From contig JAQGBZ010000121.1 in the NCBI GenBank assembly GCA_034687125.1, positions 62,001-126,000 of the forward strand: a stretch of DNA of 64,000 bases, given 5' to 3'. The notes below the pieces were generated by a model. It ran no database searches. It had not been told where the DNA came from and saw nothing but the letters and a program-made list of their open reading frames with translations. The stretch is from Neelides folsomi. Lineage: Eukaryota; Arthropoda; Collembola; Neelipleona; Neelidae. Positions within the stretch are counted from its first letter, which is position 1, and every line of letters begins with the position of its first letter. Position numbers and translations under genes: made by a program. This document shows positions 23,608 to 38,082 of the stretch, one piece after another.

Positions 23608-25535
23608 CTATAGTTCCATGTCTCGGGCCTCGTCTTCGGAGAAATCGGACATAGAGCTCTCCGAATCGGAAGAAAGGTTCCCTGACGCGTTCTTCTCCGA
23701 CGACTCTTTTTCCTGTTCCCTCAGAGCCTCCTCGGTCGCATACTTCCTCACATACTCTGGAAACAAACACAAGGGGTCAATGGACTTTATCTTTCTGCTC
23801 TCAAATTTCACTGACGACATGAACCAACCCACAATAAAATAAACATTACAACTTATCACTCGCCGATAAATTCATCTACTTATACTCATCCGATTAGAAA
23901 TGTCGAGACTAATCATCAGATTACAAAAATAATAAATCATCCATTACATAAAATCACCAGATTAAATCAATAAATGAACTTGTCCTTATGCCATCAAGAA
24001 ATGTTTATTGAAATGTTTATTAATGTTCAAGTTGTGATTTGCCATCATTTGAAGTTCATTGATCTGATATATGAAACTGTATGCGAGGGACTTGATTATG
24101 TATGTGAAAAAATAAAGATCATCTGTCTCACCTTGAACTTTCTTTTTGTACTCTTCTGGCTTGTGAAGGTACATGGCTGCCGCGTCCCCGTTCAGCGGGT
24201 CAATGGGATTCGGGTACGTAAGAAGTTGAGGTAAGAATGACTCAAAAATATTTGACAAATCTGGAAAGAAGTGAATCATAAAAAACCAAAACTCTCAAGT
24301 TTTAAAAACTCTTTAGTTAGTTTGAGGTCAATGGATCTAAACTGACCATAAAGAGCTGTCCAGGCTTGATTGATGACATCGAGGCAGACAGTGCCGGAGA
24401 CTTCGTCGATGTTGGGGTGGTACACTTTATTCATGAATCCGATGGATGGAGATTTAAATGGGTAATGTTCTGGAAGATGAACACGAACTTTCCATATCCC
24501 ACCCTCATAAGGAGCTGGAAATAAATTAATAATTCCCATTTTATTAGATAAGAAATATCCCAACTATTGGTCATAGCTCCCAATATTCATCCATATTGAT
24601 ATGACTCGGATATTTGTATTTTATGAACCCTGAGATTGGTTGGAGTGTTTTCGCAACAATTCCTATACCCAATATAACTAATAGTATACTTGTGAATTAT
24701 TGAGCATAATAATCAGTAGTTACATAACTATTAGGGTCATTAAAGGAAAAAAAGTTATTCGTTCATTTAGTCAAGTTTCTCCTGGAATAACACGATAGGA
24801 AAACTACTAACAATTTATCTACTTATAAGCAGAGATATATCAGATTGTAATACATTCGTTGGCTCAAACCGCGCAGGATTAGACCAACCTCGTTCCTATC
24901 AACCATTGTTCCATTTCATAAGACGGAGTTTGATGAAGAGAAAGTGGACACAATTATATAATCAACACAAGGACCCTTAAAAAAACACCTCTAAGGAGAT
25001 TGGGCATAAAGTGGACATATGGATGAGCATGAGTCATTGAAATATGTTCCGTGGAACCCAAGGGTTGTTCTAAGGGCCTTAAAATTGAAAACCATTCCTC
25101 CCACACGGGGAAGTGGGATGTGGAGGGAATGAGGAAATCATCTGTGTTGGAATCAGCGACTGATGGGGGGCCGTAAATTAGGACAGAGAGAGTCAGCACA
25201 CAAAGAGGAGATCCCTCATAGGGGAAAAAGAGAATTGAAGGACTCACTTCCACGCGGACCGTAGAATTTAACACAGAATTCGTTGAGGCCACCCAAAATG
25301 GTCACTTCATGTTTCGACTCGATCCTGGCCACAATGAAAATAAAATCCCAATTAGTTCCTTCCTTATTATGTAATGGACTTTGGAAGAATTTTAAAATCT
25401 TCCAAGGGCCTCAAAGGGACCCATGGGAGGTTTGACCTCCTTGGGGTGAAATTGTTACAAGAATGGTTGTCTGTCTACTCACAGTTTGATGACATCCGTG
25501 TCCATGCGGCGCTTTCCAGCGCTCGGTGACGACAT
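23608..25535 (-). CDS. UBE2H: Ubiquitin-conjugating enzyme E2 H
   Basis: E2 enzyme that accepts ubiquitin from E1 and works with the CTLH (GID) E3 complex. Five minus-strand exons, 25535-25483, 25324-25248, 24514-24347, 24260-24132 and 23756-23608, join in frame to 191 residues (human 183). Human-like blocks run throughout: [46 protein letters not shown] and [16 protein letters not shown]. The catalytic cysteine is Cys87 in [17 protein letters not shown]. The acidic serine-rich tail [20 protein letters not shown] is the UBE2H hallmark and carries about eight extra residues upstream. The ATG at 25535 matches the family start exactly. The polo start codon lies 271 bp away in the opposite direction. 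Intron 2 (25247-24515) is long and featureless. Identification is certain. Confidence 0.97.
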
Positions 25536-25806
25536 GGTCCTCAGAGGCCCTCCGACATTCGCTGATCTCGATGGTGGTTGTGGGACTGGGACGACGATGG
25601 CCCAGATGATCGCCCCACCTTCTCACCCCTCCACTTCGACTCACCCGCCCCAACACTCCTGCGCACCCCTGGCCAATAAACCCCTCGGCCCTCCTTAAAT
25701 CGGACCAATCAGGGCCCTTCCTTGCCCGTTGCTCCTTTGAAACTCAGCTTGGCCGCGAGTCAACTGTCAGTCCGCTCCACGACACGCGATAAGGAACAAA
25801 CTCCAA
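25536..25806. promoter_or_regulatory. Divergent promoter shared by UBE2H and polo
   Basis: Only 271 bp separate the start codons of two divergently transcribed housekeeping and cell-cycle genes. The interval is much more GC-rich than the surrounding intergenic DNA and has no TATA box, as is common for bidirectional promoters. It must contain both 5' leaders unless one gene has a distant non-coding exon. No individual transcription-factor site is claimed. Confidence 0.7.
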
Positions 25807-29329
<3,523 letters not shown>

Positions 29330-29896
29330 ATATTCACCTATTCTCTTTTTTTAAATTATTTTTTTACATCTTTTCTATCCGTTTCAAAAATGTGTTTTGC
29401 TAACTAATTGTAATTAGGGGAACCTTTTCCCTTTTCCTTTTCAAATCTTCTCCCATTTTGCAGGAGATTGAAGCTGAGCTTTGGATCCAGCATGCAAAAT
29501 AGGTGAAGATGGGGAGGGTGAGGGAACATTTTGGAAATTCAATTCTATTCGTCGATCACGCAGTCTAAATTTTTGTGTAAAGTGTCGTATTTTATAAATG
29601 GTGGATGTTCATGTTTCAATGGTTTTTAATATATTTGATGATCTCGGAATTAAATTTTAACAAAATTTTAAAACATTTCCTTTCGCTAACATTTTATTGT
29701 ATTTACATATGAGAGAAATCGTGACTGTGAGACATTGATAATAAATACGATTTAATCTATCATACTATAACATTTTTATTACCTTTAAGAATAAAACTAC
29801 ATACTTATTGTTGCTAGTGTTGGCTAAACTCTACTTGTAAGAACATGCAGAATATATAACTTCTACCAAATTATGTATTATACCTACCTAAATATT
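29330..29896. other. polo 3' untranslated region and spacer
   Basis: No coding sequence seen. It should contain the polo 3' untranslated region; AATAAA-like signals occur, for example at 29740 and 29791. Confidence 0.4.
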
Positions 29897-29980
29897 TACT
29901 ACCCAAACACAAGAAGGTAGGCGCGCTCTCTTGTTTGGCCAAAATAAGGAGCGCGCCAACCTTCCTGTGTTTTCGTAGTA
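29897..29980. repeat. 84-bp near-perfect hairpin, GC-rich stem
   Basis: A roughly 32-bp arm beginning TACTACCCAAACACAAGAAG and ending GGCGCGCTC pairs with its complement (GAGCGCGCC ... GTAGTA) with about three mismatches, leaving a loop of around 20 nt. The GCGCGC core stands out in AT-rich DNA. Size and pairing fit either a tiny foldback transposon or an RNA hairpin; nothing shows that it is transcribed. Confidence 0.75.
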
Positions 29981-30224
29981 AACAGAAAACTTTCAATTTC
30001 GTTCCACGATTTTATAAATATTTTATATTTCCTATGTACTCTGGACTTGAATTTAGAAAGAATAAACAATACATTATAAAAAATTGATCATTATTTACAC
30101 AAATTACAGTTAACTTAAACCAATGCATCGGCTTTATAATGCAATTAATTAGCTTATTTCATTCTCATATTTAAATTTCTTATTTATCAACTTGCATAAT
30201 GCATAATCCTCGAATTGAATCATT

Positions 30225-30737
30225 TAGGGATCGTTCATAAATATCATTCCGCAGCTGGGGATCGACGATTTTGTAACAAAGTGTAACGAGGGGAGGGAGT
30301 CTAAGATAATGTAACATTACAAAACATTTTGACCAAAATTTCGTAAAAATATTTCTTTTCTCGCAGTTAATTCCCAAATATTATTTATTTTTCTTTCCGG
30401 ACCTCTATCTGACCAAAGTGAATGGGTATTTATATGGGAAATGTATTTAATTATAAATGTATTTATAATTGAGCTATAAAACAAAACCTCGTTTTGGAAA
30501 AATCATCTTTAAGACTTATGCTTGTTGATAACAAAAATCGGCATTCATTGAATTATGTACATTGAATCTACAGTAGGCATATTATACTCTACAATATAAA
30601 ATCTATATACAAAGGCGAACCTTAAAAATCCACCGTAACGTAACGTTACATGGGGGTGGGGGGATAAACAAAGTGTAACACGAGGGGAGGGGGTCCAAAT
30701 CAAAAAATAGGGTAACGATTTTTATGAATGCTCCCTA
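30225..30737. mobile_element. TA-flanked MITE, ~513 bp
   Basis: The left end TAGGGATCGTTCATAAATAT and the complement of the right end TAGGGAGCATTCATAAAAAT match, and the outermost TA fits a Tc1/mariner-type target duplication. Subterminal stretches also mirror each other: AACAAAGTGTAAC followed by GAGGGGAGGG occurs near both ends. Similar GTTCATAAAT-type termini with G-rich subterminal tracts occur in widespread arthropod repeats, as far as I recall. No transposase is encoded. Confidence 0.75.
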
Positions 30738-31310
30738 GTTAATAAAAGTTATTGGATCAAAATTTCATCACAAAGAGTGGCACATGAAGAAGGCGAAGGT
30801 GTTTGAATACAATTCCCGACTATTTCTTCTTTTTCTTCAATTGGTTTTTGTTCCCATATTTATTTATAATAAGTGAAACGCATATTTGAGTTCCCGTTGG
30901 GTTTACATATTTATTGCGTCTTGGGCGTAATAATTGTGTTTCGCTCATTGGCCTAACTCATTCTAATAATGGTCCATGATGTGGAGATGATTGAGTCGAG
31001 GTAAATCACTCCTTAATGGTTTCTATATATCCCCACTTTCGCTTGGATCTTGGAGAGTGGGACCTTGAAGTCTCCCCATTGTGGGTCGAAAAACCGAGTC
31101 GGTGAGGATTTCTCTTTCTGGAGCCAGTCAATTAATTAGGGAGTGAGAGTGGCGGTCCATAATGTGGGCCGGTGGTGAATGGTGTCAGGTGGATGGCTCG
31201 AGCACATTCCTCGAGAACAATGAAGGAAGTAGGTGAGTTAGTTATAGTTTCCCCTCAACCGGAACTTTGGTCCTGGACGGAGAAAAGGAGACTTAAGGCC
31301 CCGCCTCCAT
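30738..31310. other. Upstream region of the clip-like gene
   Basis: Non-coding, becoming GC-richer towards 31386. An open frame at 31172-31390 has no recognisable content and runs through the TATA box, so it is not called. Confidence 0.4.
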
Positions 31311-31321
31311 CCCACTCACTC

Positions 31322-31328
31322 TATATAA
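31322..31328 (+). promoter_or_regulatory. TATA box of the secreted clip-like gene
   Basis: TATATAA in the GC-rich context CACTCTATATAAGAGG lies 59 bases before the first ATG. This spacing fits a transcription start about 30 bases downstream and a short leader. Strong TATA boxes are typical of tissue-specific secreted-protein genes rather than housekeeping genes. Confidence 0.7.
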
Positions 31329-31386
31329 GAGGTCCAAACTGGGGGCCCAAACTCCCCAGGATCCGATCTGGGAGTCTGCGAGAAAG

Positions 31387-34300
31387 ATGATGAGAAAATT
31401 GGTCTTCCTCGCCCTCGCCCTGCCCGCTTGGGCCCTCCAACAATCCCCGTGCCCATGTATTCCAAGGGACGAGTGTCCGAGGGACTATGGGAAAAGTGCG
31501 ACCGACGTTCGGGAACTTGGATTCATCGACCCTTGTGAGGAATATGGGACAGTGAGGTGTTGCGGAGTGACGGTAAGAAATTTAGTTTAATTAACATTCC
31601 TTTAATAATAATATTCCCATTCACCTTCAATTCCAATATCAGTATTACCAATGTAGGAGTATCTTAAATGGCCTTATTTAAGCCTGTAAAGACGTACCGG
31701 GTGTCTTCGAATTTGGAACTCATTAGAACCCATTAAGCTCATGGTTTGGTTCGAGTGGAGAAATTCACTTTGTGCCTGGGGCTTGTTGAGATCGGTTGGT
31801 TGAACTTACAGTTAGGGCGCCTGGAGTTTTATTTTTACACATCTTGACCTGGATCAGACACGAAATGAAAGTCCACCTGTCCTTACAATCATAATTGGGA
31901 GTAAATGTTGGGGAATGAAACAAAGCCCGTTTTTAGATATCCGGAAACTCGGAAAGTTTGTAGAGAACTTTGGAAGATTTTGGCCAAACTCCGAAGGAAA
32001 TGAACTTTCCAAAGTGTCAAACTTCCCACATTTTCCCTTCTTTAATAATTTCCTTCTCTGCCATTTATGAATATAAATAAATATAAAACTGAGGAAAACT
32101 CTTCGGGACAGAGTTGATGAGGAAAATTCTTTCTATTGATTCGCTTCCAAAACAAAGTTTTATGATTAAAAAGGGATTCTTTATGTCATGAACTTTTGTA
32201 ATCCCCACTTATTGCCCAACCAAGTGGAACTTAATGTGAGCATTGATGAGACCAATTCCAAACCTCATTAAAAGCAAGGTTCATTTATTGTTCTGGGAAA
32301 AAATTATTTCCTCCGTTAAAAATGTTTGAATTACCTGAATCCTTTTTATTCTATTTTATTTTTGAAATTAAATGCTTATTTTCTCAGGTGAGCATCAAAT
32401 TGAAAGACGATTCTGAAGACTTCCGAGCCATGGAGGATTTATACACAGCCGAGTCGACCGTAAGTTACAATTACGCTCAGAACTTGAAACCTCGTCGACG
32501 AAACCCTGAAGGGAAATTGGTCGAAAATCCAGAAGAGGTGAAGGCTCCAGAAGTCATTACATGGAAATTGGAAGATGGAGGTCAAAACCCGGCTGAAATC
32601 CCCAAACCCGGGCAATTTGAAAGAGCACGAGCTAAATATCTGAAGCCGTCGTTGAAAACCGCCACTTTACCGAAACAATTCGAGAAGACGAGCACAGCCC
32701 TGAAGGGAATAGCCGGGAGTCGGAGAAAGGAAGAAACATCAACCGAACAACCCGTGCAAGAGATCAAATACCCAGAGCCAACTCCGGAAAATTCCTCTAC
32801 ATCTTTTGCTCAATTGAACAAAGGAGGTCAAATGCGGGTCCCGCCAATTGTGCCCAAAATCAAGCCATTTAATTTGCGAAGATCTCAGATCGGGACTAGC
32901 CTTTTTAAAAGACCGGCTGTTGATCGCCCTGAAGAATCCCAGCCAGCTTCTGATCTCCCCCCAGTTGAGGAAATCCCTTTGAAAGTTACATTGAGGCCTT
33001 TTGTCCGACGGAGGCGTCCTTTGTCCCCGCGCCCGACTCAACCGGTTGAAGTTGAAGGAGAAAAGAATGAAGAAAATCCGGCCCTTGTCTCCCAAACCGT
33101 TGTGAGTGTTGAGCAAAACACCCAGGAAGCTCAACCAGATCAATTTCTCCCGCTCAGTCCGATCAAGACAGAAGGAGGAAGGCGGTTGAGGAAAAGAATC
33201 AGACCAAAACTCGTCAATGGTGTCAATGGGAATTTCCAAAGTCCGTTAGAGGATTTGAAAATGGACAACTCTCCAAGCTCCCCAACGGGATCTGGAGGAA
33301 CTCCCGCTGGGAATTACGAAGAAACTCCCAAACCCATTGAAATCCCTCTGGAAAATGTAAAACAACCGGAAGAGGCAATCGAACCACCACAAGAAGAAAC
33401 CTCTCCGGTCATCAAAACAAAAACTGAGGAGGAGAAACCGATTTTGATCAAAACTCCCACAGAGGAACCGCCAGAAATGGAAAAACCATCTCCAATGTCT
33501 GTTCAACAAATGACCTATGCCCAACCACCACTCCGGATTAGAATTTCCCCCAATTTCTCCACCGATTTCCCTCCAGCTCCATTATTCAAAGAGGAAAACA
33601 TGGATGTGGGGAAATTGATCCGGACTCGTCCGATCCTCCTGGCAGAAAATCTCCCATTACCGAAACAAATCCCAGTCCGACTTTCCAGCCAATATTCCCG
33701 AATCCGCCAGGACAATAACGAAGAAGTGACCGAGGAACGGAAGCCAAGTCGGCGATTCAAAATCCCTGCCCAGCTCCTTCGATCAACAACCCCTGCCTCA
33801 GAAGAGCCAGAAACATACGATGTTGTATTGGACCAAAAATCCCGCCAGCCCCCTCGGAATCGGAATTACCCGATTCGGGGCGATGACTACACGAGGGAAG
33901 AAGGGCAGTCTGAGAATGTTGAAGAAAGCCAAATCCACCAGAGCTACGCACCTGAGGAGAGGAAAAGACCACTCAGACTCCGACTCAAGCCGAAATATGA
34001 AGGCTTTGAAGGGAATCGACCTACTAACCCGAGTGGGATTGAGTACACGGAGAAAGTGGGTCAGACAGGTGGAAGGGTCGCTTCCACGACCCCGACCTCT
34101 GCCGAATCCTCCACGGCCAAATTCGTGTTCCCTCCATTCAGAAAGCCCATTGAGCGGAAGAAGGAAAGTGTGAAATTGGAATTTAAGTACTCGAATAAAG
34201 AAGAAAATGAGGAAACCACTCCAAGGGCCCTTCGTTATCAAATCCCTCCCACCCAGGGAGACCCCCCGACTCAAACAACCCCGCAAGTTTTCCAACCTGC

Positions 34301-35867
34301 AACTTTGCAAACCTTGTCGGTCACCGTGCCAAAGTCAAAGTACACAAGATTCTCCGTTCCAAACAAGTTCGACTTTTCTGTGAAGGGATCCGAAGGGACG
34401 AGCTTCGTCCTCAGTTCCCCCTTCGTCCCGACGACAACTCCGAGGCCTGCGAGGATTAAATTTCCCGAATCCGATCCCCAACAAAACTTCCCGGACAAAA
34501 TCATGACGGAGGTTCACCAGTCGGAAAACGGGACGGAAATCCGGATCACTCAGAAGATGAGGGAAAGCGAGAGGGAAAGACCAGAGGAATCTTCGACCCC
34601 TTCAAGGGAACAAAATCGCCCTATGACTCATATAAGATTTTCTTCATTTGAACAAGACGTCTCTGCCATGAAGCTCAACGAGGAAAAAACCCCCGAGTTG
34701 AAGCCAACCGAAAAAACCATTCCACAATTACCACAAGTTGTGGAAGTCGAAAAAATCCCTCCTTATCAATTCAACCAACCGATAAATGAAGACAAAGAAA
34801 AAGAAGGCGCAAAATTCCAAAGGCCAAACTTTGAAGAGCAAAATTTCCAAAATACGAAGATCGAGAGGCCAAAAATTGAAGGTTCACATTTCGACAGGTC
34901 AAAGTTTGAAGGGTCACATTTCGACAGGTCAAAGTTTGAAACATTAGGTAATCCTGGATCGGCTCAAGATTCCAAGTTGGAAGGTTCCCAATTTGAGGTT
35001 CCAAAGGTTGAAAAATGGGTTCATCCAGAAGTTAAATTCAACTTTTCCTCATTTTCCCCTTCTTTTCCATCACAGGAGTCGAGAGGTGAATGGAAGGAGC
35101 AAAAGCCTTTAAGTTCGCCCTCTCCACAATTTGACAATCAAAGGCCGACTGTTTTGAAAAACGAACGACCAAAAGAATTCCGTCCATTTGAAGAACGTCC
35201 TCAGCAATTCAACTACGGTGGATATAAAGAAACCCCCACGGTACAATTTCAACCCCCGCGTCCATCTCACTACCCGGGAGCCACCAACGACAATAAACAG
35301 CGTCCTTCAAGATTCCCGGTTTCGGATATAAAAAAGTTCATTGATCGGCCCAAAAACCCCGAGGAAAATTACCGCCAACAGGTGAAGCCCTTGAAGTTGG
35401 GTCTTTCCCCCGATGGGCCGATTGGCGGTGGACGACCCCAATTCCCACAACAGTACTATCAAATGAAGCCCAATGGATTCCAACAAGGATTTCAACAACA
35501 TCTCCAGATCCAAAACCAAATCCTCGGTCGGCTCAGAACAAACCCTCGAACCTCCCGAGCGGCCAATTTGACATCTCTCGATCACAATGAACTCCGACTT
35601 GCCAACCTCACCCGGAATGACACGAAGGTCAAGGAATTGGAGAAGAGTTTGATGGCTAAGATCGAACAAGCCCGGAAGGAGGTCAAATCCCCAGAGGAAT
35701 TCCTCGCTGCTCCGCACATTGTCAAAGGGCGGGTGAAGCAAAAGCAAGGAGGGGTTTTCTCCCCGCCAAATAAAATCATCCGCGGGTTTGTTCCCATCCT
35801 TCCTTATAGCGAAAAAGACCCGGGTCCGATCTTCGTCAAAGTCAATTCTCTCCCAATGAAAGTCTGA
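31387..35867 (+). CDS. Secreted clip-like domain protein with very long disordered Pro/Glu/Arg-rich tail
   Basis: Two exons, 31387-31572 and 32388-35867, join in frame (GTG ACG to GTG AGC) to 1221 residues. Residues 1-17 (MMRKLVFLALALPAWAL) are a signal peptide. Residues 22-59 hold six cysteines (22, 24, 30, 50, 58, 59) in a C-x-C-x5-C ... DVR ... C-x7-CC pattern like the clip/clip-like domains of arthropod serine-protease homologues. The remaining ~1160 residues, all in one 3.5-kb exon, lack cysteine and are rich in Pro, Glu, Arg, Lys and Gln. They are predicted to be disordered, with recurrent short basic motifs, a tandem repeat near 34881-34940, and a hydrophobic-ending C-terminus (PILPYSEKDPGPIFVKVNS). 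There is no protease domain. An extracellular-matrix or cuticle role is possible but unproven. The second ATG at 31390 is an equivalent start. Confidence 0.85.
34881..34940 (+). repeat. 30-bp tandem duplication within the coding exon
   Basis: Two almost identical 30-bp units, 34881-34910 and 34911-34940, each encode GSHFDRSKFE. They sit in a wider degenerate series (residue pattern FExxxF/RPKxEG) that suggests past repeat expansion in the disordered tail. Confidence 0.9.
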
Positions 35868-37409
35868 GCTTTTCATGAAAAACTTTCATTCTTTCGTGTT
35901 ATTCCTTTCCTTTGGAGGAATTATTCATTATTATCATTATTAAACCATCTTAATTTATAATATCCTACATTTTTTAAATTGTTTTATTTGTTTTCAAATT
36001 TTTGTTATTCCTTTTTTGTTATTTGTTAGAGGTAGAATAATTTAAGATTAGGATTAGCAAGTAAGGTATTTATTAATTATTCTAAATATGTTGAGACATA
36101 TGAATGACATCATACCCCAAGTATTACTTGTAGTATATAATTTTAACTCACTTACTCCTTCAACTAAATATTTTGATATTACATAAGTACAAATGGTAAT
36201 TCGGCATTTTTTTAATAAATAAGATTGTTCACAAATATTGTATTTTATTTCCATTTAAAACCGAGAAACAAAACACATACATAATATGGCATTCAAATTA
36301 AGGTATGGAAATAAAGGTAGAACGACATAAGATTTGATTACATAATAGCTCCCTTAATAGTTAATCCAAGTTAATATGGGTATATTTGAGGAAACTTCAT
36401 TTGGTTCATCGTGGCTCTAATCATTCACGCTTTTCCAAGTTTGTTCAATTCGGCTCAATTTTAACATTTTCCATACTTGGGATTCTTGACCTGGGATGTA
36501 AACAAAGAAAGTGTTTGGTTGTGATAAACCGGAAGTGAACATGTGTTTTTCTCCTAACCATTTTGTCGGGTTTGATGGGAGGAGTTGGGAAGGTCTGTGA
36601 CTCTACAGACAATCCTTCCAACCCAATGCCCGAATCCAATTCCCCATAAATTTATAATGTTCCATTGATCCAACGTGGTTAAACTGTTTGGCCCAAATAT
36701 TCAATCAATCAAAATGTTTCTTCAGGTCTGCGCCCAACGAATGTCATGAACTTTCTCCTTAACTTTCCAACACTTAAAACTAAAATTAATACAGGCTATA
36801 CATGTATATACCATATATCTGTATATACCATATATGCAATAGTACATTTTTTCATCCTCATAAGTAACATATTCTAACTCAAACCAATAAATAACTGAAT
36901 GTATATTTGTTAAACAAACCATATTAAATTAATTCAATCTTTATTAACAAACGGGCTTTAAATCCATGAAGACGATTGAACAAAGAAACTAAAATGATGA
37001 AATTGTCTATAATGGAAGGTGATGCAAAGGGTGATGGAACTTCCATCAATCTCATTGATCAAATAATAATTCTCGTGTTAAGCTATACATTTGTACTTCA
37101 CAACGTACATAATGACACTGACTTGGTATTCTGAGTGAGTCAAAAAAGAATATCAAAGAAGTAATGAACTTAAATGAACATATAAAACCTACGTGTACAA
37201 AAATGGAGAAATTTAATAGGAAAAGAGTTTTGAATAATTCGTGATTCACGGAAGGGTTCTTTGGACGATTTTGATCCATGAATAAATACACTATAATATA
37301 CTTTTATAAGTATATGCACTTATAAAAAGAGTACATAGAGGTAAACTAATATTACTTATTAGTGTTATTAGGTAATATGCATATGAATTTGTAAACACGT
37401 ATACCTACA
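35868..37409. other. Intergenic, no gene identified
   Basis: AT-rich, starting with the 3' untranslated region of the clip-like gene. A GC-richer patch at 36420-36650 has a 64-codon minus-strand open frame without recognisable similarity and is not called. Short repeats of TATACCATATAT occur around 36800-36835. Confidence 0.45.
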
Positions 37410-37595
37410 TAACTACACATGAACTCGGATATAGTCACCTTGGTTATAGTCACAACTCGGCTATAGTCATTATTTTCAATTGTCCCGGCAGGGAGATAGG
37501 CAATATAATGTCCTCGTTTATAGTCAAACTCGGCTATACTCAATCAAATCCACCCCTCCCTTGAAGTTGACTATATCCGAGTTCATGTGTAGTTA
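37410..37595. mobile_element. TA-flanked MITE, 186 bp
   Basis: The left end TAACTACACATGAACTCGGA, continuing TATAGTCA, recurs as its exact complement at the right end. The inverted repeats are about 27 bp and terminate in TA, as in Tc1/mariner-derived MITEs. The interior repeats the submotif GGCTATAGTCA. No coding capacity. Confidence 0.85.
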
Positions 37596-38082
37596 GAATT
37601 CTTAATTGTGAGGCATAAATAGAGATACATACAGATACATACCATGCATAATATGTAAAAATAATATAAAAGGAATTCCCGTCCTTTCTATTTGATTAAA
37701 GAAGACTTAAAGATAATCTAGATGTATTTTAGAAGGTTGAAATAATAAATGGGCGTTCATGTCTAATTGTCATCAATGAGAGGATTTGTTATTAAATTAA
37801 TCAATTGGGTTTTTTGGACTCCAATCCTGCCAAAATAATTGACTGGTTCCAATCATTTGGGCATTTTTGCAGTGCGAACCCTCTCTTGGAAATTGAGCGA
37901 GGCCGCCTTGGTCTTTTACTGTCACCATGGAAGATAAAACCAAACAAATGGCGCCAACTTGCTAATTTCTTTTCCCCTTCCATTTTCACTTTCTTGGGAT
38001 TTGGGTACAAAGAGAATTTTGCGTATGCTTCAAAACTGGACTCAATTCAAAGCCGTCCATAATTAATTAAATATTTGCAACA
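37596..38082. other. ARL3 upstream region
   Basis: Non-coding or 5' leader of ARL3. An 85-codon open frame at 37805-38062 overlaps the presumed leader; it has no recognisable family content and is not called as a gene. Confidence 0.4.

Noticed and set aside
23522-23770. Overlapping frames on both strands at the UBE2H last exon
   Set aside because: Shadows of the GC-rich UBE2H coding exon.
33798-34310. Long antisense open frames across the clip-like gene's big exon
   Set aside because: They mirror the codon bias of the sense exon; composition is unlike real protein and there is no start context.
36445-36639. 64-codon minus-strand open frame in a GC-richer patch
   Set aside because: No recognisable motif, no splice partners, short length.
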